Below are positions 1-8,300 of a DNA stretch of 64,000 nt, piece after piece. Origin of the DNA: JBBDJB01 sp040880125 (GTDB taxonomy: Bacteria; Planctomycetota; Planctomycetia; Pirellulales; JBBDJB01); the NCBI GenBank assembly GCA_040880125.1, contig JBBDJB010000021.1:79156-143155 (forward strand), read 5' to 3'. Under the pieces are notes generated by a model. That model searched no databases. It worked only from the letters and a program-made list of their open reading frames with translations, and had not been told where the DNA came from. Each line of letters begins with the position of its first letter. The stretch's first letter is position 1. The position numbers and the translations under genes were made by a program.

Positions 1-1
1 C

Positions 2-577
2 GGCGATGGCGACACCGACGTGGTGGCTTCCGACCGAAAGGGCCCGACCCGCGGCGTGCTGTGGCTGGAGAATCCCGGGGCCGATCGCGTCACCAAGTCC
101 TGGCCAATTCATCGCATTGGCGGCGACCGGCTGGAAGTCATGTTCTTGTCCGTCTCCGATCTGGACGGCGACGGCCGGCGGGACATTGTGGCCGCGACTC
201 GCAACAACGGACTGATCTATTTTCGGCGGCTGGCCGGGGACAAGCCACGCTGGCAGCCGCACGAGATCGCATTCCCGCCGGGCACCGGGTTGGGCAAAGC
301 CGTGGGCGTGGGCGACGTTGACCGTGATGGTGCGCGCGACCTGGTGCTGGTGACCGCGGTGGCCGATCCGCCCAAGCAAGGTCTGGTGTGGATGTCCTTC
401 CGAGACTCACCAACCGATCCGGAGTGGGACGCTCACCCGATCAGCGGGCCTGAGGGCATCAAGTTCGATCGTGTCGAGCTGATCGACCTGGATGGCGACG
501 GCGACATGGACGCCATGACTTGCGAAGAGCGAACGAATCTCGGCGTCATCTGGTATGAGAATCCGACGGTGCCGTAG
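2..577 (+). CDS. FG-GAP/VCBS repeat protein, 5' end outside window
   Basis: The frame is open from the first bases, so the start lies upstream of the window; 191 residues are visible. Asp-rich loops recur (GDGDTD at the very edge, then DLDGDGRRD, DVDRDGARD and DLDGDGDMD), spaced about 45-60 residues apart, as in calcium-binding blades of integrin-like beta-propellers. Between loops come short beta-strand stretches such as GVIWYENP, typical of planctomycete FG-GAP proteins. Members are usually exported and act in binding or adhesion; no catalytic motif is visible here. The end at 577 is followed by 175 bases without an evident gene before the kinase. Family assignment is firm, the function is unknown. 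Confidence 0.8.
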   Translation, partial: GDGDTDVVASDRKGPTRGVLWLENPGADRVTKSWPIHRIGGDRLEVMFLSVSDLDGDGRRDIVAATRNNGLIYFRRLAGDKPRWQPHEIAFPPGTGLGKAVGVGDVDRDGARDLVLVTAVADPPKQGLVWMSFRDSPTDPEWDAHPISGPEGIKFDRVELIDLDGDGDMDAMTCEERTNLGVIWYENPTVP

Positions 578-752
578 TGCCCGTAGGGTTTTGTTAGCAC
601 AACAGGCGTGCGCCTTTGCCGCGCTGGCCACCGCAAATTGCTCGTGTTAGCATGAACTCTCGCGCTGATGCTCATCGGTCGATCCCGGTGGGCGAGGCGC
701 GCCGGTTGTGCCAGCTTCTCGTTTCCCACTTCCGCCAATCTTCCGGCTTTCC

Positions 753-2570
753 ATGACCCTGCGCTTTGAACAGCTCGGACCGTATCGCATCGGCAAGGTG
801 CTGGGACGCGGCGGGATGGGCACCGTCTACGAAGGGACCGATGCAGAGACCGGCCAGCGGGCGGCGATCAAGGTGCTGACTCCGCAGTTGGCCGTGGCCG
901 AGGGCTTTCGCGAGCGGTTCGAAGCCGAGATCGATTCGCTCAAGAAGCTGCGGCATCCGCACATCGTCCGCCTGTACGGCTATGGCGAGCAGGAAGGCTA
1001 CCTGTTCTATGCCATGGAACTCGTCGAAGGGAGCAGCCTGGAAGAAGAGATTCGAAGCGGCCGGCGGTTCAATTGGCGCGAAGCGACCACGATCGGCATT
1101 CAGGTCTGCAAGGCCCTAAAGCACGCGCACGACCACGGCGTCATTCACCGCGACATCAAGCCGGCCAACCTGCTGTACGACAGCGACGGCAACATCAAGC
1201 TGTCGGATTTCGGCATTGCGCGGCTGTTTGGCGGCGTGCAATTGACCAGCGCCGGAGGCGTGCTCGGCACCGCCGAGTACATGTCGCCCGAGCAAGCCGA
1301 CGGTCGCACGGTGACGACACGCTGCGACCAGTACAGCTTGGGCGGCGTTATGTACACGCTTTTGGCCGGACGGCCGCCGTTCCGCGCCAAGACGATGCCG
1401 GAGTTGCTTCAATTGCAGCGTTTTGCCGAGCCGGAACCGGTGCGGCGGTTCGCCCCGGATGCGCCGGTTGAGCTGGAACGGATCGTGATGCAACTGCTGG
1501 AAAAGGAGCCGGAGAAGCGCTTCCCCAACGCCCAAATCCTGTCTCGCCACATGGAGGCCATGATCAAGGGCCTGACGCGGCCGATCACGCTGCACGATTC
1601 GGGCGAGGGCGAACCGAAGATGCCCGTCGCGGAGGGAGGCAGCGCCGCGGCCGTGCATCTGGCCGAGACGCGGGTAAGCCCCTCCAACGCCGGGATCGAC
1701 CATTTCGAAGTGGACGATCTGGAACTGGAGCCGCTGGATCGCTCGTCGGCGCGGACCACCTTTCGCGAGTCGAAGGAAGTTTCCAGAGCGGCCGCCGCGG
1801 CGGAATCCAGCGATGCTTCCCCGGCAGTCAGCTTTACCACCGTGGAGGAGGAGGCGCGCCGCAGAAGTGCCGCCGAGCCGGAAGTGTCGCCGCTGGTGCG
1901 GTACCTGCAACTGGCCGCACTGGCGGCTTCCCTGATCGGGCTGGCCGCGCTGCTGTGGTACATGCTGCAACCTCCGTCGGCCGACGCGCTGTATGCGGAT
2001 ATCCAGGAGGTGGCCAAAGACGATCAGGCGGAGAGCCTTTCGGCGGCAGAGCCAGCAATTCGCGACTTTCTCACCCGATATCCAAACGATCCGCGTGCGG
2101 AGGAACTGGTTGCGTATCGCGATGCGATTGACCTGGAACGGATCGAGCGCCGGCTGCGAGTTCGCGGCCTGCGCCCGACCGACGACAACGACCTCGGACC
2201 CATCGAGCGGATTTACGTCGAGGCGATCGACTCGGCGGAGAGTCAGCCCCAGCAGGCCGTCGAAAAACTTGGGGCCATGTTGGCGCTCTACGACGGCGAC
2301 AGCGAGCAGCTCTCTCGGCGCGAGAGGTTGGGCTTAGAACTGGCTCGGCGCAAGCGGGACCAACTACAGGCGCGCATCGACGAGACGGCAAATTTGCACC
2401 GGGATTTGATCACGCAGCATATGACCCAGGCGGAAAGCGTTCGCCAGAGCGACCCGGCCCGTGCGCGGCAGTTGCTGGACGCGATCGTCACGCTGTACGG
2501 CGAAAAGCCCTGGGCGAGCGAACAGGTCGACAGGGCGCGACGGATGCTGGCGGAACTGGGCACTCCCTGA
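753..2570 (+). CDS. membrane-anchored Ser/Thr protein kinase (PknB-like)
   Basis: The 605-residue protein starts almost directly with a Hanks-type kinase domain: glycine loop GRGGMGTVYEG, lysine in AAIKV, catalytic loop HRDIKPANLL, DFGIA and the MSPEQ activation segment, all within about residues 8-275. A variable linker follows, then one transmembrane helix near residues 383-405 and a predicted extracytoplasmic alpha-helical tail of about 200 residues that could be a sensor. I chose the ATG at 753 because the frame upstream (to a GTG at 708) adds 15 residues unlike a kinase N-terminus; neither start has a clear Shine-Dalgarno. It lies 90 bases upstream of hemB on the same strand, but a functional link is not shown. 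Substrates are unknown. Confidence 0.9.
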   Translation: MTLRFEQLGPYRIGKVLGRGGMGTVYEGTDAETGQRAAIKVLTPQLAVAEGFRERFEAEIDSLKKLRHPHIVRLYGYGEQEGYLFYAMELVEGSSLEEEIRSGRRFNWREATTIGIQVCKALKHAHDHGVIHRDIKPANLLYDSDGNIKLSDFGIARLFGGVQLTSAGGVLGTAEYMSPEQADGRTVTTRCDQYSLGGVMYTLLAGRPPFRAKTMPELLQLQRFAEPEPVRRFAPDAPVELERIVMQLLEKEPEKRFPNAQILSRHMEAMIKGLTRPITLHDSGEGEPKMPVAEGGSAAAVHLAETRVSPSNAGIDHFEVDDLELEPLDRSSARTTFRESKEVSRAAAAAESSDASPAVSFTTVEEEARRRSAAEPEVSPLVRYLQLAALAASLIGLAALLWYMLQPPSADALYADIQEVAKDDQAESLSAAEPAIRDFLTRYPNDPRAEELVAYRDAIDLERIERRLRVRGLRPTDDNDLGPIERIYVEAIDSAESQPQQAVEKLGAMLALYDGDSEQLSRRERLGLELARRKRDQLQARIDETANLHRDLITQHMTQAESVRQSDPARARQLLDAIVTLYGEKPWASEQVDRARRMLAELGTP

Positions 2571-2660
2571 CGCGGCGAAGGGGCGTCTGCCGGACGAATG
2601 CCGCACCAACCGGCCGCGCCGGCCGTTTCGCCGGCCGATCGTTTGGACTATAAAAAAGGA

Positions 2661-3671
2661 ATGGAACACACTTCTGGTGAATCCTTCCCGACCAGGCGGA
2701 TGCGGCGATTGCGCTACCATCCGGCCGTCCGCGCGTTGACCCAGCACGTAACGCTCAGCCCGCGGAATCTGATCCTGCCGCTGTTCGTGCGCGAAGGCCT
2801 CACCGGGCGCCGCGAGATTCCTGCCATGCCGGGCCAGCACCAGCTCTCGCTGCAGGCGCTGTCCGAGGAGGTCCAGGCCGCAGCCGAAGCAAAACTGGGT
2901 GGCGTGATTCTGTTCGGCATTCCGGAGCACAAGGATGCGCAGGGGGCCAGCAGTTGGCACGAGGAAGGCATCATTCAGAAGGCGGTCCGGATGGCCAAGC
3001 AGGCGGCGCCGGAGATGCTCGTCATCACCGATGTATGCTTCTGCGAATACACCGATCACGGCCACTGCGGCGCAGTGCGAGAAACGCCGCGCGGCGCGGA
3101 GATCGATAACGACGCCACGCTGGAGATGCTCGCACGGCAGGCGGTCAGCCACGCCCAGGCGGGGGCCGACATGCTCGCGCCCAGCGGCATGATGGACGGC
3201 ATGGTGGGGGCGATCCGGGCGGCGCTCGAAGATCGTGGTTTTTCGCATCTGCCGATCATGAGCTATTCGGCCAAGTACGCCAGCGCCTTTTACGGCCCGT
3301 TTCGCGACGCGGCGGAAAGCGCGCCGCAGTTTGGCGATCGCCGGTCCTACCAGATGGATCCTGCCTCGGACCCGGGCCAGGCGATGCGCGAGATCGAACT
3401 CGACCTGGCCGAAGGCGCAGACCTGGTGATGGTCAAGCCGGCGATGGCTTACCTGGATATACTTCGCGCTGCTCGCGACCGTTTTCCCGGTGTTCCGCTG
3501 GCGGCTTACAATGTCTCCGGCGAGTACAGCATGGTGAAGGCCGCCGCCGCCAAGGGCTGGATCGATGAACGGGCGGCCGCCCTGGAGTCGCTACTGGCGA
3601 TTCGCCGGGCCGGCGCCGACGTGATCCTCACCTATTGGGCGAAGGACGCCGCACGCTGGCTCGCTGAGTAG
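2661..3671 (+). CDS. hemB: porphobilinogen synthase (delta-aminolevulinate dehydratase)
   Basis: HemB condenses two 5-aminolevulinate molecules to porphobilinogen in the cytoplasm, the second step of the common tetrapyrrole route. The 336-residue product has both Schiff-base lysines: K205 in SAKYASAFYGPF and K259 in MVKPAMAYLDILR. The metal loop DVCFCEYTDHGHCG carries three cysteines (C126, C128, C136), which marks a zinc-dependent enzyme rather than the Mg-only type. ATG 2661 gives an N-terminus (SFPTRRMRRLR) of normal family length; the frame is open back to an ATG at 2598, which would add 21 proline-rich residues. An A-rich AAAAAAGGA touches the ATG and is too close to be a good ribosome site. 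hemL follows 193 bases downstream, so the pair forms a small haem locus. Confidence 0.95.
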   Translation: MEHTSGESFPTRRMRRLRYHPAVRALTQHVTLSPRNLILPLFVREGLTGRREIPAMPGQHQLSLQALSEEVQAAAEAKLGGVILFGIPEHKDAQGASSWHEEGIIQKAVRMAKQAAPEMLVITDVCFCEYTDHGHCGAVRETPRGAEIDNDATLEMLARQAVSHAQAGADMLAPSGMMDGMVGAIRAALEDRGFSHLPIMSYSAKYASAFYGPFRDAAESAPQFGDRRSYQMDPASDPGQAMREIELDLAEGADLVMVKPAMAYLDILRAARDRFPGVPLAAYNVSGEYSMVKAAAAKGWIDERAAALESLLAIRRAGADVILTYWAKDAARWLAE

Positions 3672-3717
3672 TTATGGAAGGGAAGTCGCGGATGGACGTC
3701 GCGAGTTCACGGGGTGC

Positions 3718-3740
3718 CACGGCTGGCTTGTCCAGCCGTG
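3718..3740. repeat. perfect 9-bp hairpin of an intergenic repeat unit
   Basis: CACGGCTGG (3718-3726) and CCAGCCGTG (3732-3740) are exact reverse complements around a 5-base loop. It sits 9 bases left of a second palindrome (3750-3769) in the hemB-hemL gap, so the two form one composite unit. No T-run follows, so it is not a typical intrinsic terminator. Confidence 0.7.
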
Positions 3741-3749
3741 CTGGCATCT

Positions 3750-3769
3750 CACAGACAGGAATGTCTGTG
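3750..3769. repeat. 20-bp palindromic intergenic repeat, perfect copy
   Basis: CACAGACA-GGAA-TGTCTGTG has perfect 8-bp arms and is followed by CCAC. Related copies lie at 12431, 13157, 14651, 14825, 48348 and 48395, all between genes. This is the best-preserved copy and belongs to a composite element with the hairpin at 3718-3740. Confidence 0.8.
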
Positions 3770-3864
3770 CCACGAGCTTTTTTCGAGCTTTGCCACGCGA
3801 CACTCAGGTGAATGTCCCTCCCGCCGTAAGCTTCGCTCCGCCACAACACGTTTGGATGAGGATC

Positions 3865-5148
3865 ATGCCACGCGAGAAGAGCCATGCCGCCTTTGCACGA
3901 GCGGTGCAGTTGATGCCCGGCGGTGTGAACAGCCCTGCCCGGGCGTTCGGCGCGGTCGGGGGAGAGCCTCTCTTTTTCGAGCGCGGCGAGGGTGCGTTCC
4001 TGGTCGACGTCGACGGGAATCGCTACCTGGACTTTGTGGCCTCCTGGGGACCGATGATTTTGGGGCACGCCCATCCGCGGGTTGTCGAAGCGCTCCAGGA
4101 GGCGATCTTGCGCGGCACGAGCTTCGGCGCGCCGACCGAGGCGGAAAGCGAACTGGCGGAACTGATCGTCGAGGCAGTTCCTGCGATCGAAATGGTTCGA
4201 CTGGTCAATTCTGGAACGGAAGCCACCGCTAGCGTCATCCGCCTGGCTCGGGGCTACACCGGGCGGGATGTCATCGTCAAATTCGCGGGCAACTATCACG
4301 GGCACGTCGATAGCCTGCTGGTGGCGGCCGGCAGCTCGGCGGCCACGTTGGCGGTGCCCGACTCGCCAGGCGTCACCGCCGGCACGACTCGCGATACGCT
4401 GATTCTTCAGTACAACGACGTGGCCGGCCTGGCCGAGGCCTTTTCTCAGCACGGCGATCGGATCGCGGGGGTGATCTTCGAGCCGGTCGTCGGCAACATG
4501 GGCGTGGTGGTGCCGACACAGGCGTTTCTCACCGCGCTGCGCGACCTGACGCGGCGCCACGGCAGCTTGCTTGTTTGCGACGAAGTGATGACCGGCTTTC
4601 GCGTCGACTGGCGCGGTGCGGCACATCGCTTGGGAATTGAGCCGGACCTGGCCACGCTCGGGAAGATCGTCGGCGGGGGACTTCCGGTCGGCGCGTACGG
4701 AGGGCGGCGCGAGATCATGCAGCACGTGCTGCCGGCCGGCAAGGTGTTTCAGGCGGGCACTCTCAGCGGCAATCCGCTGGCTACGGCCGCCGGCATCGCG
4801 ACGCTTCGCGCGCTGAGCGACGACCCGCCGTACGAACAATTGGAGCGACTCGGCCAGCGGCTGGAGTCGGGCCTGCGGGCGGCGGCCGATCGGCACGGCG
4901 TGGTGCACCAGGTCGCCCGCATGGGCAGCATGTTCACGCTGTTTTTCAACGATGCGCCGGTGGTGGATTGGCCCTCGGCGAGCCGCTGCGACACCCACCG
5001 CTTCGCCCGCTGGTTCTGGGCATTGATCGAGCGCGGCATCTACATGCCGTGCAGCCAATACGAGGCGGCGTTTCTCTCCGCCGCGCAGACGGAACAGGAC
5101 ATCGACACGACGATCGCCGCCGCCGAGAAAATCTTCGCCGAAATGTAG
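3865..5148 (+). CDS. hemL: glutamate-1-semialdehyde 2,1-aminomutase
   Basis: HemL isomerises glutamate-1-semialdehyde to 5-aminolevulinate, the substrate of HemB encoded just upstream; this implies the C5 (tRNA-Glu) route to haem. The 427-residue protein matches the usual length and is a class-III PLP aminotransferase: PGGVNSPARAF near the N-terminus, NSGTEAT for phosphate binding, DEVMTGFR, and the PLP lysine K267 in TLGKIVGGGLPVGAYGG. ATG 3865 is preferred: GAGG lies at 3858-3861 and the protein then begins MPREKSHAAFARA as in relatives. An in-frame ATG at 3856 and a TTG at 3790 are possible but add unconserved sequence. The gap to hemB holds the palindromic repeats, so the two genes may not share one transcript. 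Confidence 0.95.
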   Translation: MPREKSHAAFARAVQLMPGGVNSPARAFGAVGGEPLFFERGEGAFLVDVDGNRYLDFVASWGPMILGHAHPRVVEALQEAILRGTSFGAPTEAESELAELIVEAVPAIEMVRLVNSGTEATASVIRLARGYTGRDVIVKFAGNYHGHVDSLLVAAGSSAATLAVPDSPGVTAGTTRDTLILQYNDVAGLAEAFSQHGDRIAGVIFEPVVGNMGVVVPTQAFLTALRDLTRRHGSLLVCDEVMTGFRVDWRGAAHRLGIEPDLATLGKIVGGGLPVGAYGGRREIMQHVLPAGKVFQAGTLSGNPLATAAGIATLRALSDDPPYEQLERLGQRLESGLRAAADRHGVVHQVARMGSMFTLFFNDAPVVDWPSASRCDTHRFARWFWALIERGIYMPCSQYEAAFLSAAQTEQDIDTTIAAAEKIFAEM

Positions 5149-5169
5149 CGCAAGTATTCAGACCGCCCG

Positions 5170-6078
5170 CTAGCTCGCTGGCTGCAACTGCGGGCGTGTC
5201 GCCAGGGCCTGGTGGATGACGGCCAACACTTCTTCGCGCTCCTCGCCGGCCAACGGCAGCCGCGGGGCACGAACCATCTCCGAACCCATCCCGCATTCGG
5301 ACATCGCCAGCTTGATGCATTGCACCAGCTTCACGCGAGTGTCCAGGTGCAACAGCGGCGTGTACCAGCGATACAGTGCGAGCGCCTCGTCGTAGCGGCC
5401 CTGTGTAGCCATGTCCCACAGCGCGCGGTTCTCCTGCGGAAATGCATTGACCAGACCGGAGATCCATCCGGTGGCGCCCAGCACCAGGCTCTCGAGCACC
5501 AGGTCATCGACGCCGCAAAACAGGATGAAGCGGTCGCCCACGGCGTTGATCAGGTCGGTGATGCGTCGGACGTTCTCGGACGACTCCTTGATTGCCACGA
5601 TGTTCGGCACGTCGACGAGCCCGCCGAACATCTCCGGCGTGATGTCGACGCCGTAGGAGACCGGATTGTTGTAGCACATTACCGGCAGCCCACTGGCGGC
5701 GGCCACTGCGCGGAAGTGGGCGATCGTCTCCCGCGCATCGGACTTGTAGACCATCGCCGGCAGCACCATCAAGCCGTCGATCCCTGCCTTTTCGGAGTCC
5801 CGGACGAACCGCGCGGCCATTGCGGTGGTGTACTCCGCCACCCCCGTCAGCACCGGCACGCGGCCGGCGACTTGTTCGACCGTCGCCTTCAGCACGTCAA
5901 GCTTTTCTTGATACTCCAGCGAGCAATTCTCGCCGACCGTGCCGAGCATCACCAAGCCATCAATGCCAGCCTGGAGCATGGCCTCGTTATGCCGCAGTGT
6001 GCCTTCCAGATCGAGCGACTGATCCTCATGGAAATGAGTCGTCGCGGCGGGAAATACGCCTTGCCAATTCACTTGCAT
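5170..6078 (-). CDS. DapA/NanA-superfamily lyase, likely 1-pyrroline-4-hydroxy-2-carboxylate deaminase type
   Basis: The 302-residue TIM-barrel protein has the class-I lysine (VAIKESS) and the tyrosine (MCYNNP) of the dihydrodipicolinate synthase superfamily. True DapA has GTTGE and an NVPSRTG arginine motif; here these read GTVGEN and YNNPVSYG, so lysine synthesis is unlikely. GTVGEN, the GVAEYTT stretch and the PAMVY segment resemble the hydroxyproline-catabolic deaminase that converts 1-pyrroline-4-hydroxy-2-carboxylate to 2-oxoglutarate semialdehyde; that resemblance is from memory of the family. An aldehyde dehydrogenase able to use such a product lies 7 kb away (13183-14541), but no proline racemase is in the window. 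It converges on hemL with a 21-base gap. Superfamily sure, substrate inferred. Confidence 0.8.
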   Translation of the reverse strand: MQVNWQGVFPAATTHFHEDQSLDLEGTLRHNEAMLQAGIDGLVMLGTVGENCSLEYQEKLDVLKATVEQVAGRVPVLTGVAEYTTAMAARFVRDSEKAGIDGLMVLPAMVYKSDARETIAHFRAVAAASGLPVMCYNNPVSYGVDITPEMFGGLVDVPNIVAIKESSENVRRITDLINAVGDRFILFCGVDDLVLESLVLGATGWISGLVNAFPQENRALWDMATQGRYDEALALYRWYTPLLHLDTRVKLVQCIKLAMSECGMGSEMVRAPRLPLAGEEREEVLAVIHQALATRPQLQPAS

Positions 6079-6143
6079 CGGCTAACGGCTCCTGGAATGA
6101 ACAATGACCCATGATCCCTAAACTGTCAAACTCGTCGAGCTCG

Positions 6144-7163
6144 TTACAGCGCGGCGACCTTGGCGACCAAGTCGGCTGTGCGGCAACTGTACCCCCACTC
6201 GTTGTCGTACCAGCTCACGACCTTGACCATGTTGTCGTCGAGCACTTGCGTGAAGTCGGCGGCGAAGATCGAGCTGTGCGAATCGCCGATGATGTCGCTC
6301 GAGACGATCGGATCCTCCGTGTACGCCAGGATGCCAGCAAGCGGCCCTTCGGCGGCGGCTTTCATGGCCGCGTTGACCTCTTTCTCGCTGACCTTCTTCT
6401 TCATCACCGCGGTCAGGTCCACCACGCTGCCGGTCGGAACCGGCACCCGCAGCGCGATGCCGGTCAGCCGGCCTTTCAGCTCCGGGATCACCAACCCCAC
6501 GGCGCTGGCGGCGCCGGTACTGGTCGGAATGATGTTCTGCGCCGCGGCCCGGGCCCGGTAGAGATCCTTGTGCGGCATGTCCTGCACGTTCTGGTCGTTT
6601 GTGTAGGCGTGGACCGTCGTCATCAGGCCCTTTTCGATGCCGAACGTCTCGTGCAAAACCTTGGCGACGGGTGCCAGGCAGTTGGTCGTGCAGCTTGCGT
6701 TGGAGATGCACTTCAGATCGGCGGTAAGGCGATCGTCGTTCACGCCCAGCACGCAGGTCAGATCCGCACCGTCCTTGGCTGGAGCGCTGAGAACCACTTT
6801 CTTGGCGCCGGCCTTCAGATGCGTGTCGTAGCCGGGCTTGCCGTCCGCGGCCCGGGCGGTGAAGATGCCCGTGCTCTCCACAACGACGTCCACGCCCAGG
6901 TCGCCCCAGGGCAACTCCGCCGGGTTCCGCTCGGCCATGGCGCGGATCTTCTTCCCGTCCACGATCAGGTTCTCGTCGTCGTACTCGACCGACTTGTCGA
7001 ATCGCCGGTGGATGCTGTCGTATTTCAGGAGCGTGGCCAGCGTACGGTTATCGGTCAGGTCGTTGATCGCCACGACCTCGAACTCATTGGGCCGGGAAAT
7101 GAAATTGCGAAACGTCAGCCGGCCGATGCGGCCGAAACCGTTGATTGCTACGCGAATGGACAC
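6144..7163 (-). CDS. gap: glyceraldehyde-3-phosphate dehydrogenase, type I
   Basis: GAPDH oxidises glyceraldehyde-3-phosphate to 1,3-bisphosphoglycerate in glycolysis. The 339-residue protein has NGFGRIGR of the NAD-binding fold, an aspartate in NDLTD that favours NAD over NADP, the catalytic cysteine C158 in SNASCTTNC, the TTVHAYTNDQ segment and the C-terminal NEWGYS. The start is the GTG at 7161-7163: AGGAG lies at 7171-7175, seven bases upstream, and the product then begins MSIRVAINGFGR. A TTG at 7181 would put the Shine-Dalgarno inside the gene and add six unconserved residues. It is divergent from the methyltransferase at 7255, with 91 bases between them for two promoters. Confidence 0.96.
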   Translation of the reverse strand: MSIRVAINGFGRIGRLTFRNFISRPNEFEVVAINDLTDNRTLATLLKYDSIHRRFDKSVEYDDENLIVDGKKIRAMAERNPAELPWGDLGVDVVVESTGIFTARAADGKPGYDTHLKAGAKKVVLSAPAKDGADLTCVLGVNDDRLTADLKCISNASCTTNCLAPVAKVLHETFGIEKGLMTTVHAYTNDQNVQDMPHKDLYRARAAAQNIIPTSTGAASAVGLVIPELKGRLTGIALRVPVPTGSVVDLTAVMKKKVSEKEVNAAMKAAAEGPLAGILAYTEDPIVSSDIIGDSHSSIFAADFTQVLDDNMVKVVSWYDNEWGYSCRTADLVAKVAAL

Positions 7164-7170
7164 GACAGTT

Positions 7171-7175
7171 CTCCT
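7171..7175 (-). promoter_or_regulatory. Shine-Dalgarno fixing the gap start
   Basis: The minus strand reads AGGAG seven bases before the GTG codon of gap, which selects GTG over the upstream TTG. Confidence 0.8.
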
Positions 7176-7254
7176 AGTCAAAAACCCGCGGCGCCGCTAA
7201 TTGGCTCTCGTGGCCAGCCGCGCAAAATTACGCTCAAGTGAATCCGGGATTATA

Positions 7255-8088
7255 ATGGTCGCCAAACCGACGGGCAACTCTCCCGCGCAGCGGCAGTTGA
7301 GCACCTTGAGCCATACAACTCGACCTTATTGGCAACTGCCGCCGGGCGTGGAACGGGGAATGTGGGAATACGCCCAGTCGCCGGATATCGCCACTCAATA
7401 CGATGACTATTTCGCGCTAAACAGCCTGTTCGAATTCGACCAGCAGGTGGCGGCGCGCTACTTCCAGCCGCCGGGGCTGGTCGTCGATTTGGGGTGCGGA
7501 ACCGGTCGAGCGCTGCTGCCGCTGGTGCGCCGCGGACACCGAGGCCTGGCGGTCGACCTGTCGCGGCACATGCTCGGCATCGTGCGAGAGAAGTCGCGTC
7601 TCGAGGGGCTGCCGGTCGACTGCGTCCTGTTGAACCTGGTCGAGATGGACGCCCTGCGGGATGGCTTCGCGGATTACTGCATGTGCATGTTCAGCACGCT
7701 CGGCATGGTTCGCGGCCGTGCGAATCGGGCCAAAGTGCTCCGATCCGTGAGGAGGATTCTCAAGCCCGGCGGCACGTTCATCGTGCACGCGCACAATTTC
7801 TGGCACAATCTGCTCGATGCCGACGGGCCGTGGTGGGTGCTTAAAAGCTTATTGATGGGCCTCGGGCGGCGCGACTTCGAGGTGGGCGACAAGCACTTTC
7901 CTTATCGCGGGATCCCCAACATGTTCCTGCACGTGTTCCGGCGTGGCGAACTGCGGCGCGAGCTGCGCCGGGCCGGTTTTACGAGCACTCGCTTCATTCC
8001 GCTCGACACGGCCCGGCGGCATTCACTGCCGCAGCCATGGCTACTGGGCCGAATTCGCGCCAATGGCTGGGTTGTCATTTGCCAATAA
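7255..8088 (+). CDS. class I SAM-dependent methyltransferase
   Basis: The 277-residue protein carries motif I VVDLGCGTGRALLPL near residue 80, an acidic residue in LAVDLSRHML, and the ILKPGG motif that follows the methyltransferase core strand; the fold is Methyltransf_11/25-like. The C-terminal third is basic and contains no membrane helix. Substrate cannot be read from sequence. The frame is open back to a TTG at 7201, but the ATG at 7255 is preferred; there is no visible Shine-Dalgarno, and a TATAAT at 7251-7256 overlaps the ATG, so it is probably coincidental or implies a leaderless or later start. It is divergent from gap. Enzyme class is firm, role unknown. Confidence 0.8.
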   Translation: MVAKPTGNSPAQRQLSTLSHTTRPYWQLPPGVERGMWEYAQSPDIATQYDDYFALNSLFEFDQQVAARYFQPPGLVVDLGCGTGRALLPLVRRGHRGLAVDLSRHMLGIVREKSRLEGLPVDCVLLNLVEMDALRDGFADYCMCMFSTLGMVRGRANRAKVLRSVRRILKPGGTFIVHAHNFWHNLLDADGPWWVLKSLLMGLGRRDFEVGDKHFPYRGIPNMFLHVFRRGELRRELRRAGFTSTRFIPLDTARRHSLPQPWLLGRIRANGWVVICQ

Positions 8089-8300
8089 TCGTCCGCCGAG
8101 AGCGGGAAACGCCGTGGATTCACGGTCGTCGCCCGCAGCGCGGCGGCTTGACGGCGGAGCGGAACGCCGGGAAAATCACGGGGAACTTGTGCCGGTTTTC
8201 CCCCACACGATTCTTCGCACGACGCAGTGCGAAGAGGCGAGGATCGCCGATCGAGCGACGGAGGTGCTGGGGTTCCGGCCGCACTGCTAGAGAATCGCAC

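Noticed and set aside
3628..5058. A 476-residue minus-strand frame opposite hemL
   Set aside because: hemL on the plus strand is certain from its motifs; the antisense product is Arg/Ala/His-rich and unlike any family.
7251..7256. TATAAT as a -10 box for the methyltransferase gene
   Set aside because: It overlaps the chosen start codon, and no -35 at the right distance is visible.
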